From assembly GCA_025558095.1 (NCBI GenBank), contig JAIVFI010000002.1, positions 558,001 through 622,000 of the forward strand: a stretch of DNA of 64,000 nucleotides. The letters are read 5' to 3'. The first letter of the stretch is position 1; every line of letters begins with the position of its first letter. Source of the DNA: Hyaloraphidium curvatum. Its lineage: Eukaryota > Monoblepharomycota > Hyaloraphidiomycetes > Hyaloraphidiales > Hyaloraphidiaceae. A program made the translations under genes and the position numbers. Of this stretch, positions 21,059 to 31,931 are shown one piece after another. Under the pieces are notes generated by a model. It did no database searches. It saw only the letters and a list, made by a program, of their open reading frames with translations, and was not told the DNA's origin.

Positions 21059-22165
21059 CCATCGTCCCAGTCGCGTGATAGTCCGAAACACCTCTGCCAT
21101 CATATGATTAGTTCCGAGTTGTTCCCCTCCCTTTGCATCGCGAGTTGGTCCAATCCTGGTCAAGTGCCTCCACTGGTGCGACGAACGTGACGATCCAAAG
21201 CGTCTGCGCCGCAACAGGTCGAATTGTCCTCGAGGAGTGCCTTCACGGCGACATCCGTCCGCGCGGGCGTCCGGTCCGGGCAGACTCGAAAGCATTAGGC
21301 CCACTCGGAGTCCGCGACGCCTCGCTCTGCCGTCCCGTGGCCTAAGCACATCGGTACAGCTCTTCAAGAACTCTCTGAGCCACGTCCATTTCCCTCATGA
21401 CCCCGTCAGTGACACGGAGTATCGAGCTGCACTGCGGCGCCGACCGCAGTCTGGCAGAGGGAGATACGATAGCGTCTTCCACTCGGCCGAGTCCCCGACG
21501 AGGGACGTTCTGCCGCCCAGAACGCCATGCTGGCGGCCTTTGCGATTGGAGTCTTCGTGGAACGTTTTTGGACCAACTCCGGCCCCATCTGGCCCACGAA
21601 GGGAGTGAGGGACGGTTGACGAGCGTATTCTCCTCGTCGTCACCCACAAAGACGCGTCCGTTGGCACCGATGACCCTCCACTTGCGCTCTATTGGACTTC
21701 CGAAGCGCGTCCGGATCCCATACTCTCTCGAGTGCCGGCCCTGCGCGGTCCCGTTATCCGCAGCCAACGCGAAGTCTGCCCGACTCTCCGGCGCGTTCCC
21801 ACCGACCACCGCGTCGGTAAGCGACAATTTCATCGCTGAACGCGTCGTAACTCGCTCTCCTGTCGCTTACGACGCGTCCTTCGAGGGCGACCGCGGGGCT
21901 GCACACCGAACGTCAAACGTCACTCAATGGACGCGTCACGATTCGCTCTCGGTCGCCCGACCGCGCGGCCGCTTCCAGCGTCATTCAATGGACGCGTCTC
22001 GACTCGATCCTGGTCGCCGCTGCGCGCTTGACGCGCTCCGAAGCGATGCGCTATCTTTTCCAATCCGAGATCACGTGCCGGTCAATTTCACATAGGCATC
22101 ACGTGACTGCAAAAAGAAAAAGAATCCGGTAGTCGACAGGTCTCTGCACCACTTTTCTCAGCTAA
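21059..22165. other. no gene; degenerate short repeats
   Basis: Three related stretches near 21830-22020 share CAATGGACGCGTC or AACGCGTCG followed by a CGCTCTC/GTCGC context at about 60-base spacing. Open frames at 21397-22095 look compositional. I see no promoter I can defend. Confidence 0.45.
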
Positions 22166-22260
22166 AGTTGCAGCTTTTTGTATCAACAGCCGTATCTGTA
22201 CAAAAAAGGACATCCATCATCCCGCGCCGGCCGGTGGCGCTTTCCGGACCATAAAGTTCC
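22166..22260. repeat. third, short copy of the inverted-repeat outer end
   Basis: AGTTGCAGCTTTTTGTATCA at 22166-22185 matches 20453-20472 with one difference. It is followed, as on the left, by CCATCA and a GCCGGCCGGTGGCGCTTTCC-like stretch that resembles CGGGCCGGCGGTGCGCTTTT of the left arm. It lies directly upstream of the FkbM gene, so it marks a boundary of repeat-derived sequence and argues against the more upstream start codon at 22178. Confidence 0.6.
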
Positions 22261-22360
22261 CGTTGGTTTAAGAAGACCCCGCTCTTGGCACCACTTTTCT
22301 CTCCACAGCGGACGCGAAAAGCAGAACGCACCCCAAAGGAGCGGCTCAGTCCTACGAGGA

Positions 22361-23368
22361 ATGCGCTGGAGACCATATTTTTATGTGATACTTGCCTCGC
22401 TATGCTGTATTGCCGCTTGGGGCCACCGGCCGGGCTGGTTTCAAGGCTACTCTGGAAGAAATGAAACAGCTTTTCTTTGCAGCCTTGAAGACTTGCCGCT
22501 TCTTATCGTCAAGACGGCTTATGAGCCCCCGTTTTATATTTCAATGTATCATCCCAATGACGATGCTCCTCGGGCCTCACTGCTCACAACTGGTCAGTAC
22601 TATGAGACTCCGGATCTGCATTCTATGGCCACCGTGATTAGAAGGTTCCCGCAGGGAATTGTGTTAGATGTGGGAGCCAACATAGGCGTATTCAGTTTGT
22701 TCGCAGCATCACGAGGGGCTCCTCGGGTGATAGCCTTTGAGCCAAACCCAAGGAACGCCGCCAAGTTACGCCAGTCAATTTCTGCGAATGCTGGCTTTAA
22801 GAATATCATTACAGTATTGGAAGCTGGTGTCAGCAATGTTACTGGCACTGCAGAATTTTCAGCACCTGTCGGCAATTCCGGTATGGGACGCATTTCTCAT
22901 GATAAGATCCAGCCCAATAAAAGACATGCAAAGGGCTTCGTAAGTAAGGTTCGAATGGTTTCTATCGATAGCAGTGTTCCAAAAAATGCAGAAGTTTCTT
23001 TCATGAAGATTGATGTTGAAGGAAACGAGTTGTTTGCTTTGCGCTCTGCCACTGCTCTGATACAGTCGCAACGAGTTCATGTGATGGTGATGGAAATCAC
23101 GCAAGGTGGAGGCTTTGAAACAGTTGGGATTATCGAATTGTTTGAATTTCTGTACCAGCATGGCTATTCAGCTGCTGTTGTGAAGAGCACCGGAGATCCT
23201 TTCGATGGCAAGCTACAAACTTTGCAGGACTTAAAAGAGAGTTTGCAGAGCTTCGGACAGGTTAGAATGCATCGTGAAGTCCTTTGTCAGCTGCTAACCC
23301 ACAACCAGGCACGAAATGTCTTTTTCGTATCTTCAACTCTGATGAAGCAACAATCTTCGAATGCTTGA
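22361..23368 (+). CDS. FkbM-family SAM-dependent methyltransferase, type II membrane protein
   Basis: 335 residues from the ATG at 22361; an in-frame ATG at 22178 adds 61 residues that are repeat-derived, so the later start is preferred. It begins MRWRPYFYVILASLCCIAAW, a short basic tail plus a membrane anchor, so the catalytic domain would face the Golgi lumen. Motif I is VLDVGANIG (residues 101-109), followed by FEPNPRNA (motif II acidic residue Glu 127) and, later, SFMKIDVEGNE, the FkbM post-motif signature. Methyltransf_21/FkbM enzymes O-methylate sugars, so a glycan is the likely substrate. No introns and lower GC than the Crypton copies. It shares the space inside the long inverted repeat with the glycosyltransferase fusion at 26287. 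A broken relative lies at 43305-43595. Confidence 0.85.
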   Translation: MRWRPYFYVILASLCCIAAWGHRPGWFQGYSGRNETAFLCSLEDLPLLIVKTAYEPPFYISMYHPNDDAPRASLLTTGQYYETPDLHSMATVIRRFPQGIVLDVGANIGVFSLFAASRGAPRVIAFEPNPRNAAKLRQSISANAGFKNIITVLEAGVSNVTGTAEFSAPVGNSGMGRISHDKIQPNKRHAKGFVSKVRMVSIDSSVPKNAEVSFMKIDVEGNELFALRSATALIQSQRVHVMVMEITQGGGFETVGIIELFEFLYQHGYSAAVVKSTGDPFDGKLQTLQDLKESLQSFGQVRMHREVLCQLLTHNQARNVFFVSSTLMKQQSSNA

Positions 23369-26286
23369 GTAACGCAACGCCATCAGACTTATTTGAGCCG
23401 GAACAGATGTGCCACTGGGTAGGCACACTACGTTACGTGGAGTTTGCCGGCGCTTCCGGTGGAAAGGGGATGGGGAAGCGCGTGACGGGCGGTCCGAGAA
23501 AAACTGAGCTCTATTGGCCTTCCGTAGCGTCTCCCAGACCGCTGTTCTCCTTCGTGTTCAGCACGCCCGCATGGTCACGATTTCTTCCAAAGCCCAATGA
23601 ACGCGTCACAAGCCTACGTTTTGTGCCTCCGTCCGAACTTCGTGGCATTCCAGATGAGCTGTATCTTGGACCGCTTCTCGAGGGCCTGGACGAGCTCGTT
23701 GCCTCATGTGACCTCGCTGACTGGCGAATACTCTGCTCGGACCGACATGGCGTGGGAGAGTACCCCACCACGTGAGGCTTGATCCAATCCGACTCAGAAC
23801 GCGGGGAGAGACATCCAAAGCGATTGCCACACCGTCCCTCTGCTCCAGGACGAGAAGGGAGAATTCCCCGCCTCAAGGACCATCCCAGGCGAGAATGGAG
23901 CCTCAGTCAAAGCGAGGCGATTCCATTCGGAACGCAATCCCAAAACCAAGTAAAGACTGCCGTTGCCTCCTGAGTACGGCAACAGGCCGGCTCCAAACTA
24001 GCCAGTCCGGTCGGAATCGTCGTCCTTGGATGTCAGTGCCTCCCAACGGCACCTCGCGTCTACGCGCCCGCAAATTCCACAAGGAAGCCCGCATCGCGTC
24101 CGCACTGCTGAGGCCAGGGTGGTCCCATGTAGCGAGGAGCAATCGGAACAGGACAAAGGTCCCAAAAGGGGAGGAAAAGGGAGATGCCCCCCGCGCAACG
24201 CGCCGCACGCCGCAGATCCACCATTCGCGGGCTGGGGTCGCTAGTGTCGAGCCCAAGAGGGCAGTCGGTGGGCAACTCGGACCGCGGCCACGCAGTATCG
24301 CGGCCACGGAGCGGAGAAAGGGGTTTGCCGGTGAGACATTTCTCCGTCCTCGGCGGATAGGGAAAACGCAGCGGGACGCGTCCGAACGCGCAGAACGCAG
24401 GGAACGCTAACCCCCCCTGTTCGAACGCGCCGGAACTGCGCCGGAACACACGCCTGGTGCCGCAATCCCACGCGTAATTTCCCGCGCGACCGTCCGTGCC
24501 CCACGCGCGCGGCCGTCCGCGCGCGCCAGGGGTTGCCCGGATACTCGTCGGTCTGCCCGCGCCGCACCGCGCGCCGATACCCGCGCTGGACCACCCGTAC
24601 GATTGCGTTTTTCCGCGCGCGAGGCTGCAGCCGGACCGCTCGTCCGGACCTGGGAAACGGCGCGCTCGTACACCCGTGCGAACGGGAGCTCTCCCATCGG
24701 ACCCCCGGTTTACGCTGCCGCCCGGGCGGGCCGGAGGGCGAGGGAAGAAGGGCGAATGCCATGGGGAGCCGGAGGCGTTAGTCGAAGCTTGCGGAGCGCT
24801 AAGGGCGGAGGCGGGGGGGGAGGGTGGAGGTGTGGGAGACCGAGATCGTGAGAGTTCTGTCGCGAAAGCACGGTGGAATGAGAAAAGCGCTGGAGCGAAG
24901 CGAGCCAACCTGAAGTAACGTGGTTGATCGGCGCGGGTCAACGGAAAGAGAGGCAAACAAGTCAGAGGAGCACGGAACGACCACCCACGAGGCCCCGGGG
25001 AGCGCCAACAGCACCTGGCGGTGAACATGGAGCGAGGCAAAGGCGAAAGGCCGAGGGCAGGAAGGGGGTACGAAAAGCGAACCAGCGGGTTACATGAGGA
25101 GACGGCGGTCTCCCATCATCCAGTCAGCACAACGCTTAGGCTATGGCCGCGGGCCATAACTGTACGGTAGTAGATCCATCCGCTTTGGCTAGCGGCAAAG
25201 TCTTCCTGTTCTCGATCGGCTCCCGCTTAGCGGACACGAATTTCTGCGGCTTGCTTTGGCATCGTTCCTCAGCCGCCGCTCGCCGAAGTTGCTTCCTCAT
25301 CATGGACTTGTCAAGTCCAGGGCGCACCCACCCGGGCCATCCCAACTTTCTGGACCCTGGGTCAGGCCGATCCCGGCGCCAGATCCCAGCGGATTTGGAC
25401 CTGGGTCAGCCCATCCCGGGGCAGAACCCTTGGTCAAGCTGGCATCAGAGTAGGAGGCGGCAGCGGCAGCTGACCCAAATGTATGCTACCCGGAAGCAAT
25501 GTACATCAGTTAGGCGGCCGATGGACGCGAAGCGGCTATGGACGGGGCGTAATTCTGATCTATATCTGGGAGCATTCACTTGAAATCACGTTTTTTCTCG
25601 GGGGAAACAAGGGAAAGATTGGATGATTTAGGGCAGCCATGGCAGCGTCTCCATCGTCTGCAGTGCCTTGCAGCTTTGGAGCTGCTGCGTGCCTGATCTT
25701 CTACGTTCGACGACGTTGATGTATTGGCTTCGGGCTTCTCTGGCCCTGAGAATGCGGCAAGGAACGCAGAATAGCCATCTGTTGATTGACATGTACAATG
25801 CGGGACGATTTCAAGAGTATCGGGCCGCGGAGGGACCAACCAGGGTCGAGTCGTCGCCGACGTGGGCACCGTCGGTGCTGATTTGAACGGACACGATGGT
25901 CGCGTCCGAAAAAGCGATACCATGCGTCCCCACTCAGTTGCCAAAGCTGTTTGTTGTTTGAACGTCGACCCTCGTGCCCAATCTGCCCTCTGTCGAGGAA
26001 GAGGCGTTCGCGCGGGATCGCATGTGGCGAGTCTCACGGATTGGCCGTCAGAGCCTTCTCACCGCCAGGTGGGCTTCGGCCCTATGTGAAATTCATTTAA
26101 ACTTCTTCTTCCTGGGGTTTGAAACCGCCGAATCAGCGGAGATCCCGAGTCGTGAAGTTGGCAGCACTGAGCAGTGACGCCCATCGCGTGCTCCAAAGCC
26201 GACCGACGCTGCCAACGCGACCAAGCCCTTAAGGCCAAACCTCATTGCGCCCTAAGGGATCGACCGCGCAAAATCAACACCCCCTC
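23369..26286. other. 2.9 kb without a recognisable gene
   Basis: Frames open at 23284-23775, 23772-24410 and 24060-25040 are Arg/Pro/Ser-rich or run on both strands and lack motifs. The end of 23284-23775 (FSFVFSTPAWSRFLPKPNER and on) is more protein-like and could be a decayed exon. Contains the inverted copy (about 25325-25432) of the degenerate repeat at 20337-20433. Confidence 0.45.
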
Positions 26287-28391
26287 ATGCGCATGAGATG
26301 GCGACGAATGCTCACCTTGTTCGTGATATTCGCAACAATAACGTTGTCAGATTCGTTGCTTCCAAAGCGCCTCGAACACGTATGGCCCCAGGCGAAACTC
26401 ACCTCCAGTATGACCGACGGTGCAAACACGTCCGTCTATAGCCACGACGGCATCTTCGCAAACATGCAACATACTTCATTTCATCGAGGCACTCAATCCC
26501 TTCGCTTGGATGATGAAGGACCTGTGCTGGCTGACCAACTTAATGCCTCGCTGTTTCCCTTTCTGGAGGCCTCGAACACCGGCGGGAATGTCATGGTTTC
26601 TTTTGCCTCTGCCAGCTACTGGGATATGACCCTTAACTTTGTGAAGTCCGTGCAACAAGCTGGGATTCCCAATCTCCTTATCGTGACTATGGATAATGCG
26701 TCTTCTTTGTTCGCGAGTGAGGTTGGGATACCCTTCTTCCCATACCATGCTCACCTCAATTCCTCCGATGGCGGTACCGACGAGTTCGGAACGGACATCT
26801 TTCGAGATATGGTGAACCGTCGATGTTCGTTGATTGCGGTGGCTTTGAGAGCCGGTTTCAATATCCTGCTCAGCGACGTCGACGTCGTGTGGAAACGGAA
26901 CCCTTTCCCGTTTTTTTCTCAAGGGGACTACGACCTTGAAATTCAATCAGATTCTCGAAGGGCTTTCACCGAACGCATGCCACAGACTCCATTCAGCGAT
27001 TTCGTAAATGCGGGGCTGTTTTATGCCAGGGGCATACCCAAAGTGACAGACCTTTTCCAGACTCTTGCGGATCGGCTTCGTGAGGATCCGACGCGGGATG
27101 ATCAGACAGAGCTCAATCGTCTCTTGAATGACAATGCGTTCAACATTAGGTACAGGGTGCTCGATCCTGTTCTGTTTCCGAATGGATTCCAGCACTTTTC
27201 CCGATCTATTTCGGCTCGCGCTGGCGTCGATCCTTTCTGCATTCATAATAACTGGGTCATTGGTCAGACCACCAAAATATACAGGTTTCGAGAGGCTGGA
27301 GTTTGGCTTCAAGATCCCCCTGAGCGCTTGGATGGAACAGGACGCTATCTCGCGATTTATGAGCCTTCCATTGGCAACAACGGATGGAACAACGTGCGCA
27401 ACAGCCTGCGTGCAGGGCTTGCCATCGCCCAAGTCTTGAACCGGACATTGATTCTCCCCAAGACCTATAGTCACCACATGCATCCAACGACGGTGACGTT
27501 AGACTACTACTTAAGTTACCAGGATTTCGTTTCTCAATTTCCGGTACGTATTTCGTGATTGTGGTCTTATTGTTGCTGACAAAGGGACAACAGAACATTC
27601 GTGAAGCTGCTTTTGTCGAGAGGGTGTTTTCAGAGAAACCGGACCAGATCTTTCACATCGACATTGGTCCTTCCAGCCATGGAAATCTGCCCACTGGAGT
27701 ACCTTTGGTGAACGTCACCGCTGCTGGGCGCTTTAGGGGAGCCTCCGACGACGAGCTTTCCACTTGGTTTGCTCCCTACGCTCACCAACGAGTACTTCAC
27801 CTGACAAGTTCGTTCCGGCGGTTTCACAAGTTCTTGAACCGCTCAAGAAACTCCGAATTCGATGACAAACTTGCAAAGGCTCTGAAGCCTTCATCAGACG
27901 TTCGCTATGCTGCGGGCCTTGTGTATAATCTTCTCAAGGAGAGAGCAAACGCTTCAACGGGGAACGGGATCTTCAACTGCGTCCACATCCGCAGGGGCGA
28001 TTTCTTAAAAGTGCATGAAGCAGAAAGGCCGCTGGAAGAGATTGCAAGTCTTCTGGCATCAATGCTCGATCCAACGACCGCTCTCTACGTGGCGAGCGAT
28101 GCCAGCCCTGATCCTGACTTCCAAAAAACTCTATTGCGTCGATTTCCGCACGCATTTTTCTGGGGTAACTTCATGCAACCCGCATTCCAACATCTCTACG
28201 ACGCGGAACTCGGTCCTTCAATGCTGATTGGAGCAATTGAGCAGAGGCTCTGTTCCTGGGGAGCAAAGTTCGTGGGCAACATCTACTCGACCTTCACGAC
28301 ACACGTTTGCTTCCTTCGTGGTCGGATGGGAAAGTCCGAGTGCCCTGACATCTACGGGAGGGAGCAACCAAGCGATTGGCCGTTCTTCTAG
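26287..28391 (+). CDS. bifunctional glycosyltransferase: nucleotide-sugar transferase plus O-fucosyltransferase-like domain
   Basis: Two exons, 26287-27543 and 27594-28391, joined in phase 0 across a 50-nt intron, give 684 residues. An in-frame ATG at 26245 would add 14. A basic tail and anchor (RRMLTLFVIFATITLSDSLL) mark a type II Golgi protein. The first domain (about 100-340, counted from 26245) is of the Nucleotid_trans (PF03407, GT77-like) type: LNFVKSVQQAGIPNLLIVTM, then AGFNILLSDVDVVWKRNPF with the metal-binding D211-D213, and FVNAGLFYARG. The second domain, from about 350, starts NNVRNSLRAGLAIAQVLNRT LILP and in exon 2 has NCVHIRRGDF and a terminal block AIEQRLCSWGAKF then STFTTHVCFLRG, as in GDP-fucose O-fucosyltransferases. 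So it may add two sugars in turn. The domains are well supported; the combined activity is inference. Confidence 0.85.
27544..27593 (+). other. spliceosomal intron, 50 nt
   Basis: Donor GTACGT, branch-like TTGCTGAC, acceptor ACAACAG. The intron has an in-frame TGA, and removing it links QFP to NIREAAFVERV with no frame change, within the fucosyltransferase-like domain. This is the clearest intron of a non-mobile gene in the window. Confidence 0.85.
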
Positions 28392-28420
28392 CCCGTTTGA
28401 GCGTTTTACGCCGGCTAAAC

Positions 28421-29007
28421 GTGCAGACGCAACCGACGTTTGAGCACCGCCGGAATCGTGCCCAAGTGTAGTGTTGAGGCTTAGTCACATTGAACCGCAG
28501 CAAGATGGCAAGCTTTCGAACTTGATCAGTTGGACTGCACGCTTCACTGAAGCTCCTTTTCGGTCATGGGTTTGGGCTAAGGATCAGCAGCATGGGCAAC
28601 GCCACGTGCAACTTGTTTCCGATGCTGCTTCGAACCGAGCTAGGCGCGTGCATCACTAAGCTCAACGGTCTCGCTCTGTTTCGTCGCCGCAAACTGGACG
28701 GTCGCATCATCGACTGGGACGGCCGACAATGCTGGCGCAGCGTTCCCCACTCTGACCGTACTTAAGACCTCTAGATCTCTTCAGCAACGCGGATGCCCTT
28801 GTCCTGCACGTTTTGGACCTTCTTGAATCAATCCCGGAAGCTAGATTGGAACGAGTAGCTACCAGCACGAAGAGCCGAGCCAGCTGGATCCAGCGAGAAC
28901 CGCAGAGAGACTAGATCATGCTGGATTTATTGAAAGGAATTCAGTTGAAACGCAGTTCCTTGCGAAAAGCGCACCGCCGGCCCGAGGGGACCGGCATAGA
29001 AATTGAT
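28421..29007. repeat. right arm of long inverted repeat
   Basis: Reverse complement of 20483-21058 at roughly 85 percent. It starts 29 bases after the stop codon of the glycosyltransferase fusion, so no room is left for a long 3' UTR outside the repeat. Compared with the left arm it has small indels that break the minus-strand frame found there. Confidence 0.85.
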
Positions 29008-29015
29008 ACCGGAAT

Positions 29016-29195
29016 GCCTACAGATACTGGACAAGGAAAGATGATGACCTGCTGTGGCGCAGTGTGCACGAGAATTTGGTCACTGACAAGCTGATCACTG
29101 AGCTGGCCACGAAGTTCCAGCGGGGAGAAGGCGCGATTTCGTCTCGAATTAAGCGCTTATTGCGCAAGCGGAGTATGGAAGATGGCAGATTGTAG
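29016..29195 (+). pseudogene. Myb/SANT-like helix-turn-helix fragment
   Basis: A 59-codon open stretch ending in TAG at 29193, without a start codon. It reads YWTRKDDDLLWRSVHENL, then an ITELATKFQRGEGAIS segment and SRIKRLLRKR, which fits a Myb-like DNA-binding helix-turn-helix ending in the pattern R(S/G)xxAIxSRxxRL. It begins nine bases after the right arm of the inverted repeat. A TACAG acceptor-like site lies at its start, so it could be a 3' exon left behind by a rearrangement. Confidence 0.45.
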
Positions 29196-30997
29196 ACATA
29201 CACTACACTAGAAACGACCTCATGCTCCTGTCTGTGTGCATCTTTTCTATAGCCACTGCGCCTCGCTTAGCTCGACATTGTTTCCTCACATCAGTGTGTT
29301 CCGGCAGACACTCGCTTCGCTCGCTGTTCCATCACCCACGCACGTGACTGTCCCACGATTGTTGAACAGGACGTTGACAATCCATGGCCTGCCAGACTCT
29401 TACTACTCTTGCGTCCCCTCCAGACACCTGTAGCGCGTCTGTCCGCTTTCCTGGGCCATCCAACGACCGCCACTAAGGATCCACTCGGAAAAGGACCGCG
29501 TCGACAGCAGCAGCGAATGTCCAGAGCAAAGGCACCCTCTGCACATTGATCGATGACGCTGCTATATTATGCACAAGCTCCGAAGCCCAGAGCTGCGCTA
29601 AGAGCTTCAAAAACTTGAGCAATGTCCTAAATCAATGGTCCGTCATTCAGCACCGACTGTGGTCCTCATTCGCGAGATGATGCGAACCTCCAATAAATCT
29701 ATCTCGACTCCTTCCTGCTTTCGGACCCCAAGAAAATGCCTAACGTGGCGGCACATATGTTCTTCTGGCAAACATGGCCGCAAACCGCCGTTGAGCTTCC
29801 ATATCGCCGAGCAGTGCACCCAAGCTCCTTCCCGCTCGAACTCGTGCAGTCTGCTCTGGTACGCCTCGTCGCCAGATCCGTGGTGCCTCCCCGGGCGGCC
29901 TGCTGACGCGTGCTCGATGCCCTCAGAAAGGCTCCTGGATTGCAATGTCGGGCGGTGCGGGTGGGGTCCCCTGGAATACTAACTTCGACGCCTCCGCCCC
30001 CACAGCCCTCCCCACAGGACGCTTGAAGTTCGCATGCGCGGGCTCCTTGTCGCGTCTGTCCAATGGTGGTCATGGTCACGCACCGCCCGATCTTCGAAGT
30101 CGACTTGCCCACCAAAGTCTGCAGCATCAACCACTAGACCCGCGATTCTCCCCGTCACAGCACCGCCCGAGACGGTGGGCGCCACAGCTTGAGGACAGAA
30201 AGGCGGCCGGCCCTCAGCAACCTGAATCGAGGAGTCCAAAGTCTGGAAGCAGGCACCGGCCATGAACGTCCTCCTAAGTCCTCGCAAACACCGACGATCC
30301 CGAGCGTTTGGGCTGGGACTGTCCAGCTTCAGCTCCTACAGACAGGGGCTGCGCTACGTGAGCATTTCTAACCCGGATTCGTGCCGGGGCTGCAGCTCAC
30401 GCGTTCCACCTCGGCAGGCGTGCGACAAGGGGTCCCACGCCAACATCTTCGAGGACCCGGAAGCGGATAGCGACCTAGTAAACTTTCTCGAGGACGTCTA
30501 CCGGCGGCTCACGGCCAAGAGGCCGGAACCGAAGCGGGCGGCGACGTTCAAGATCTTCGACGACCTCGACAGGATCAGGGAGACGTGTCTTGCCGAACAC
30601 ACGGTCGTTTGGGGTCGGGAAGGCCGTTAGGTTTTGGCGGGTAAAACCGCGCAGAGAGTCACATGCGGGGGTTCGTTTTTCGAACCTCCATCACCGGTGC
30701 GGGGCCGCGTCGGAGCACGCCCCCGGCCTTTTGGTGGTAGGCAGCTGCGGAGCAGCTTTCGGACAGATTTCTCACCCACCCGCCTCAGTTGTACGGATAT
30801 GCTAGCGGGTCGGGATTATGTACTTCGGTTCCCCATAATATATGGAGCCCACGGGCGGGGCGCCGGAGACCGCTTAGGCGGCCCGGGGCCTCGTTCTACA
30901 GCAAGGTTTTCCGCGTTTTTGTCTAGTGCCTTGTCGCCGCCACCACCGTCCTCATTATTTGCGACTGCAGTGACATGGGTTCGAAGCGAGGACGAAC
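29196..30997. other. no firm gene; one protein-like frame
   Basis: The frame at 30262-30630 (122 codons, starting MNVLLSPRKHRRSRAFG) ends with a plausible helical acidic/basic segment (FEDPEADSDLVNFLEDVYRR) and two CxxC-like pairs, but matches nothing I know. 30708-30732 shares a 25-base block with 49938-49962 (one mismatch). Nothing else is supported. Confidence 0.4.
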
Positions 30998-31916
30998 ATG
31001 GGACAAGGGGTCGGACAACGCGATCCCGGAGAAGGGTCTTCGGCAAACCCACCTGCTCCCCAGAATCGCGCCAACCAAGGCCAAGTCGGCGAGTCCGGGG
31101 TCGTCGATGCTGCAGCTCAGCTTGCCGTGGCCGTGGCCGTGCCGCCCAACTCCGAGCCCGACGACACGGAGCTCGCATCGTCGCTGGTGGCAGCGGGTGG
31201 CAGAACGACACCGAGTCGGACGACTCACGGCCCAACGAGTCGATTCCCCAGAAGCGGCCCCGCAAGGACATCGGCAAGGGAAAAGATCAGGCTGAGCCCG
31301 TCCCGTCGTCTCCGAAAGGCTCCAAGCCCAAGAAGCCGAAGAAGAAGGGCTACGATGCTGCCGCCGCCGCCGCCCAGGCAGCCCTGCCGCTGGAGTACTC
31401 TGCCCACCTCGAGCAGGCCAACGTGCCCACCGGTTGCCCCGCCCTGCTTCGCGGAAACACTGATCATTGGGATGCCGGTCACGGCGACGGGAGCGGCTGC
31501 CAGTTATTACGACGAAGATTTCCAACGGTCTGCGGCACGTGCGGCGAGCTTGACCATGGCAACATTGCCCACGTGCATCCTTGCGACGCCCTCGTGTGTA
31601 CCGGGAGGATCTGGGCGTCGCGTTCAAAGGAGGAACTGTGGGAGATGATCGCAAATGGCTTCCTGTCCGAGAACTAGCTGTACTCGTGGTTCCCCCTGAT
31701 CTCGTACGAGGACCACGTGCTCGAGCACAACTACATGTCTGCGTGCCACACCAGCGCCAAAGGCTGCGGACAAAGGGGTCACTCGAAGGTTACCGCCGGG
31801 GCCTGCGTGTTCAACATCAACGATCTGAAGAAGCTCACGCCCAAGGAGGCGCTGGACGAGCTCATGGGCCCGCAGTCTGCCCAGAGGACCGTTGTCATGG
31901 CGTTCCAAAGTTCCTG
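30998..31916 (+). pseudogene. probable 5' part of the Fanzor gene, broken
   Basis: Shifting frames give an Ala/Gly-rich start (MGQGVGQRDPGEG at 30998), then a strongly basic region (RPRKDIGKGK and SKPKKPKKKG near 31255-31350) that looks like a nuclear localisation signal, as eukaryotic Fanzor proteins carry near the N terminus. Further on, HVLEHNYMSACHTSAKGCGQ and NINDLKKLTPKEALDEL lie in a frame that stops at 31914, one base off the frame of the next segment. Linked to the nuclease segment by position only. Confidence 0.4.
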
Positions 31917-31931
31917 AGGTATGCGGACCGG

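Noticed and set aside
22178-22360. Upstream start for the FkbM gene
   Set aside because: The added 61 residues are encoded by repeat-derived sequence and would place the membrane anchor internally.
24060-25040. 326-codon minus-strand frame
   Set aside because: Pro/Arg/Ser-rich, overlaps equally open plus-strand frames, no motifs; explained by GC content.
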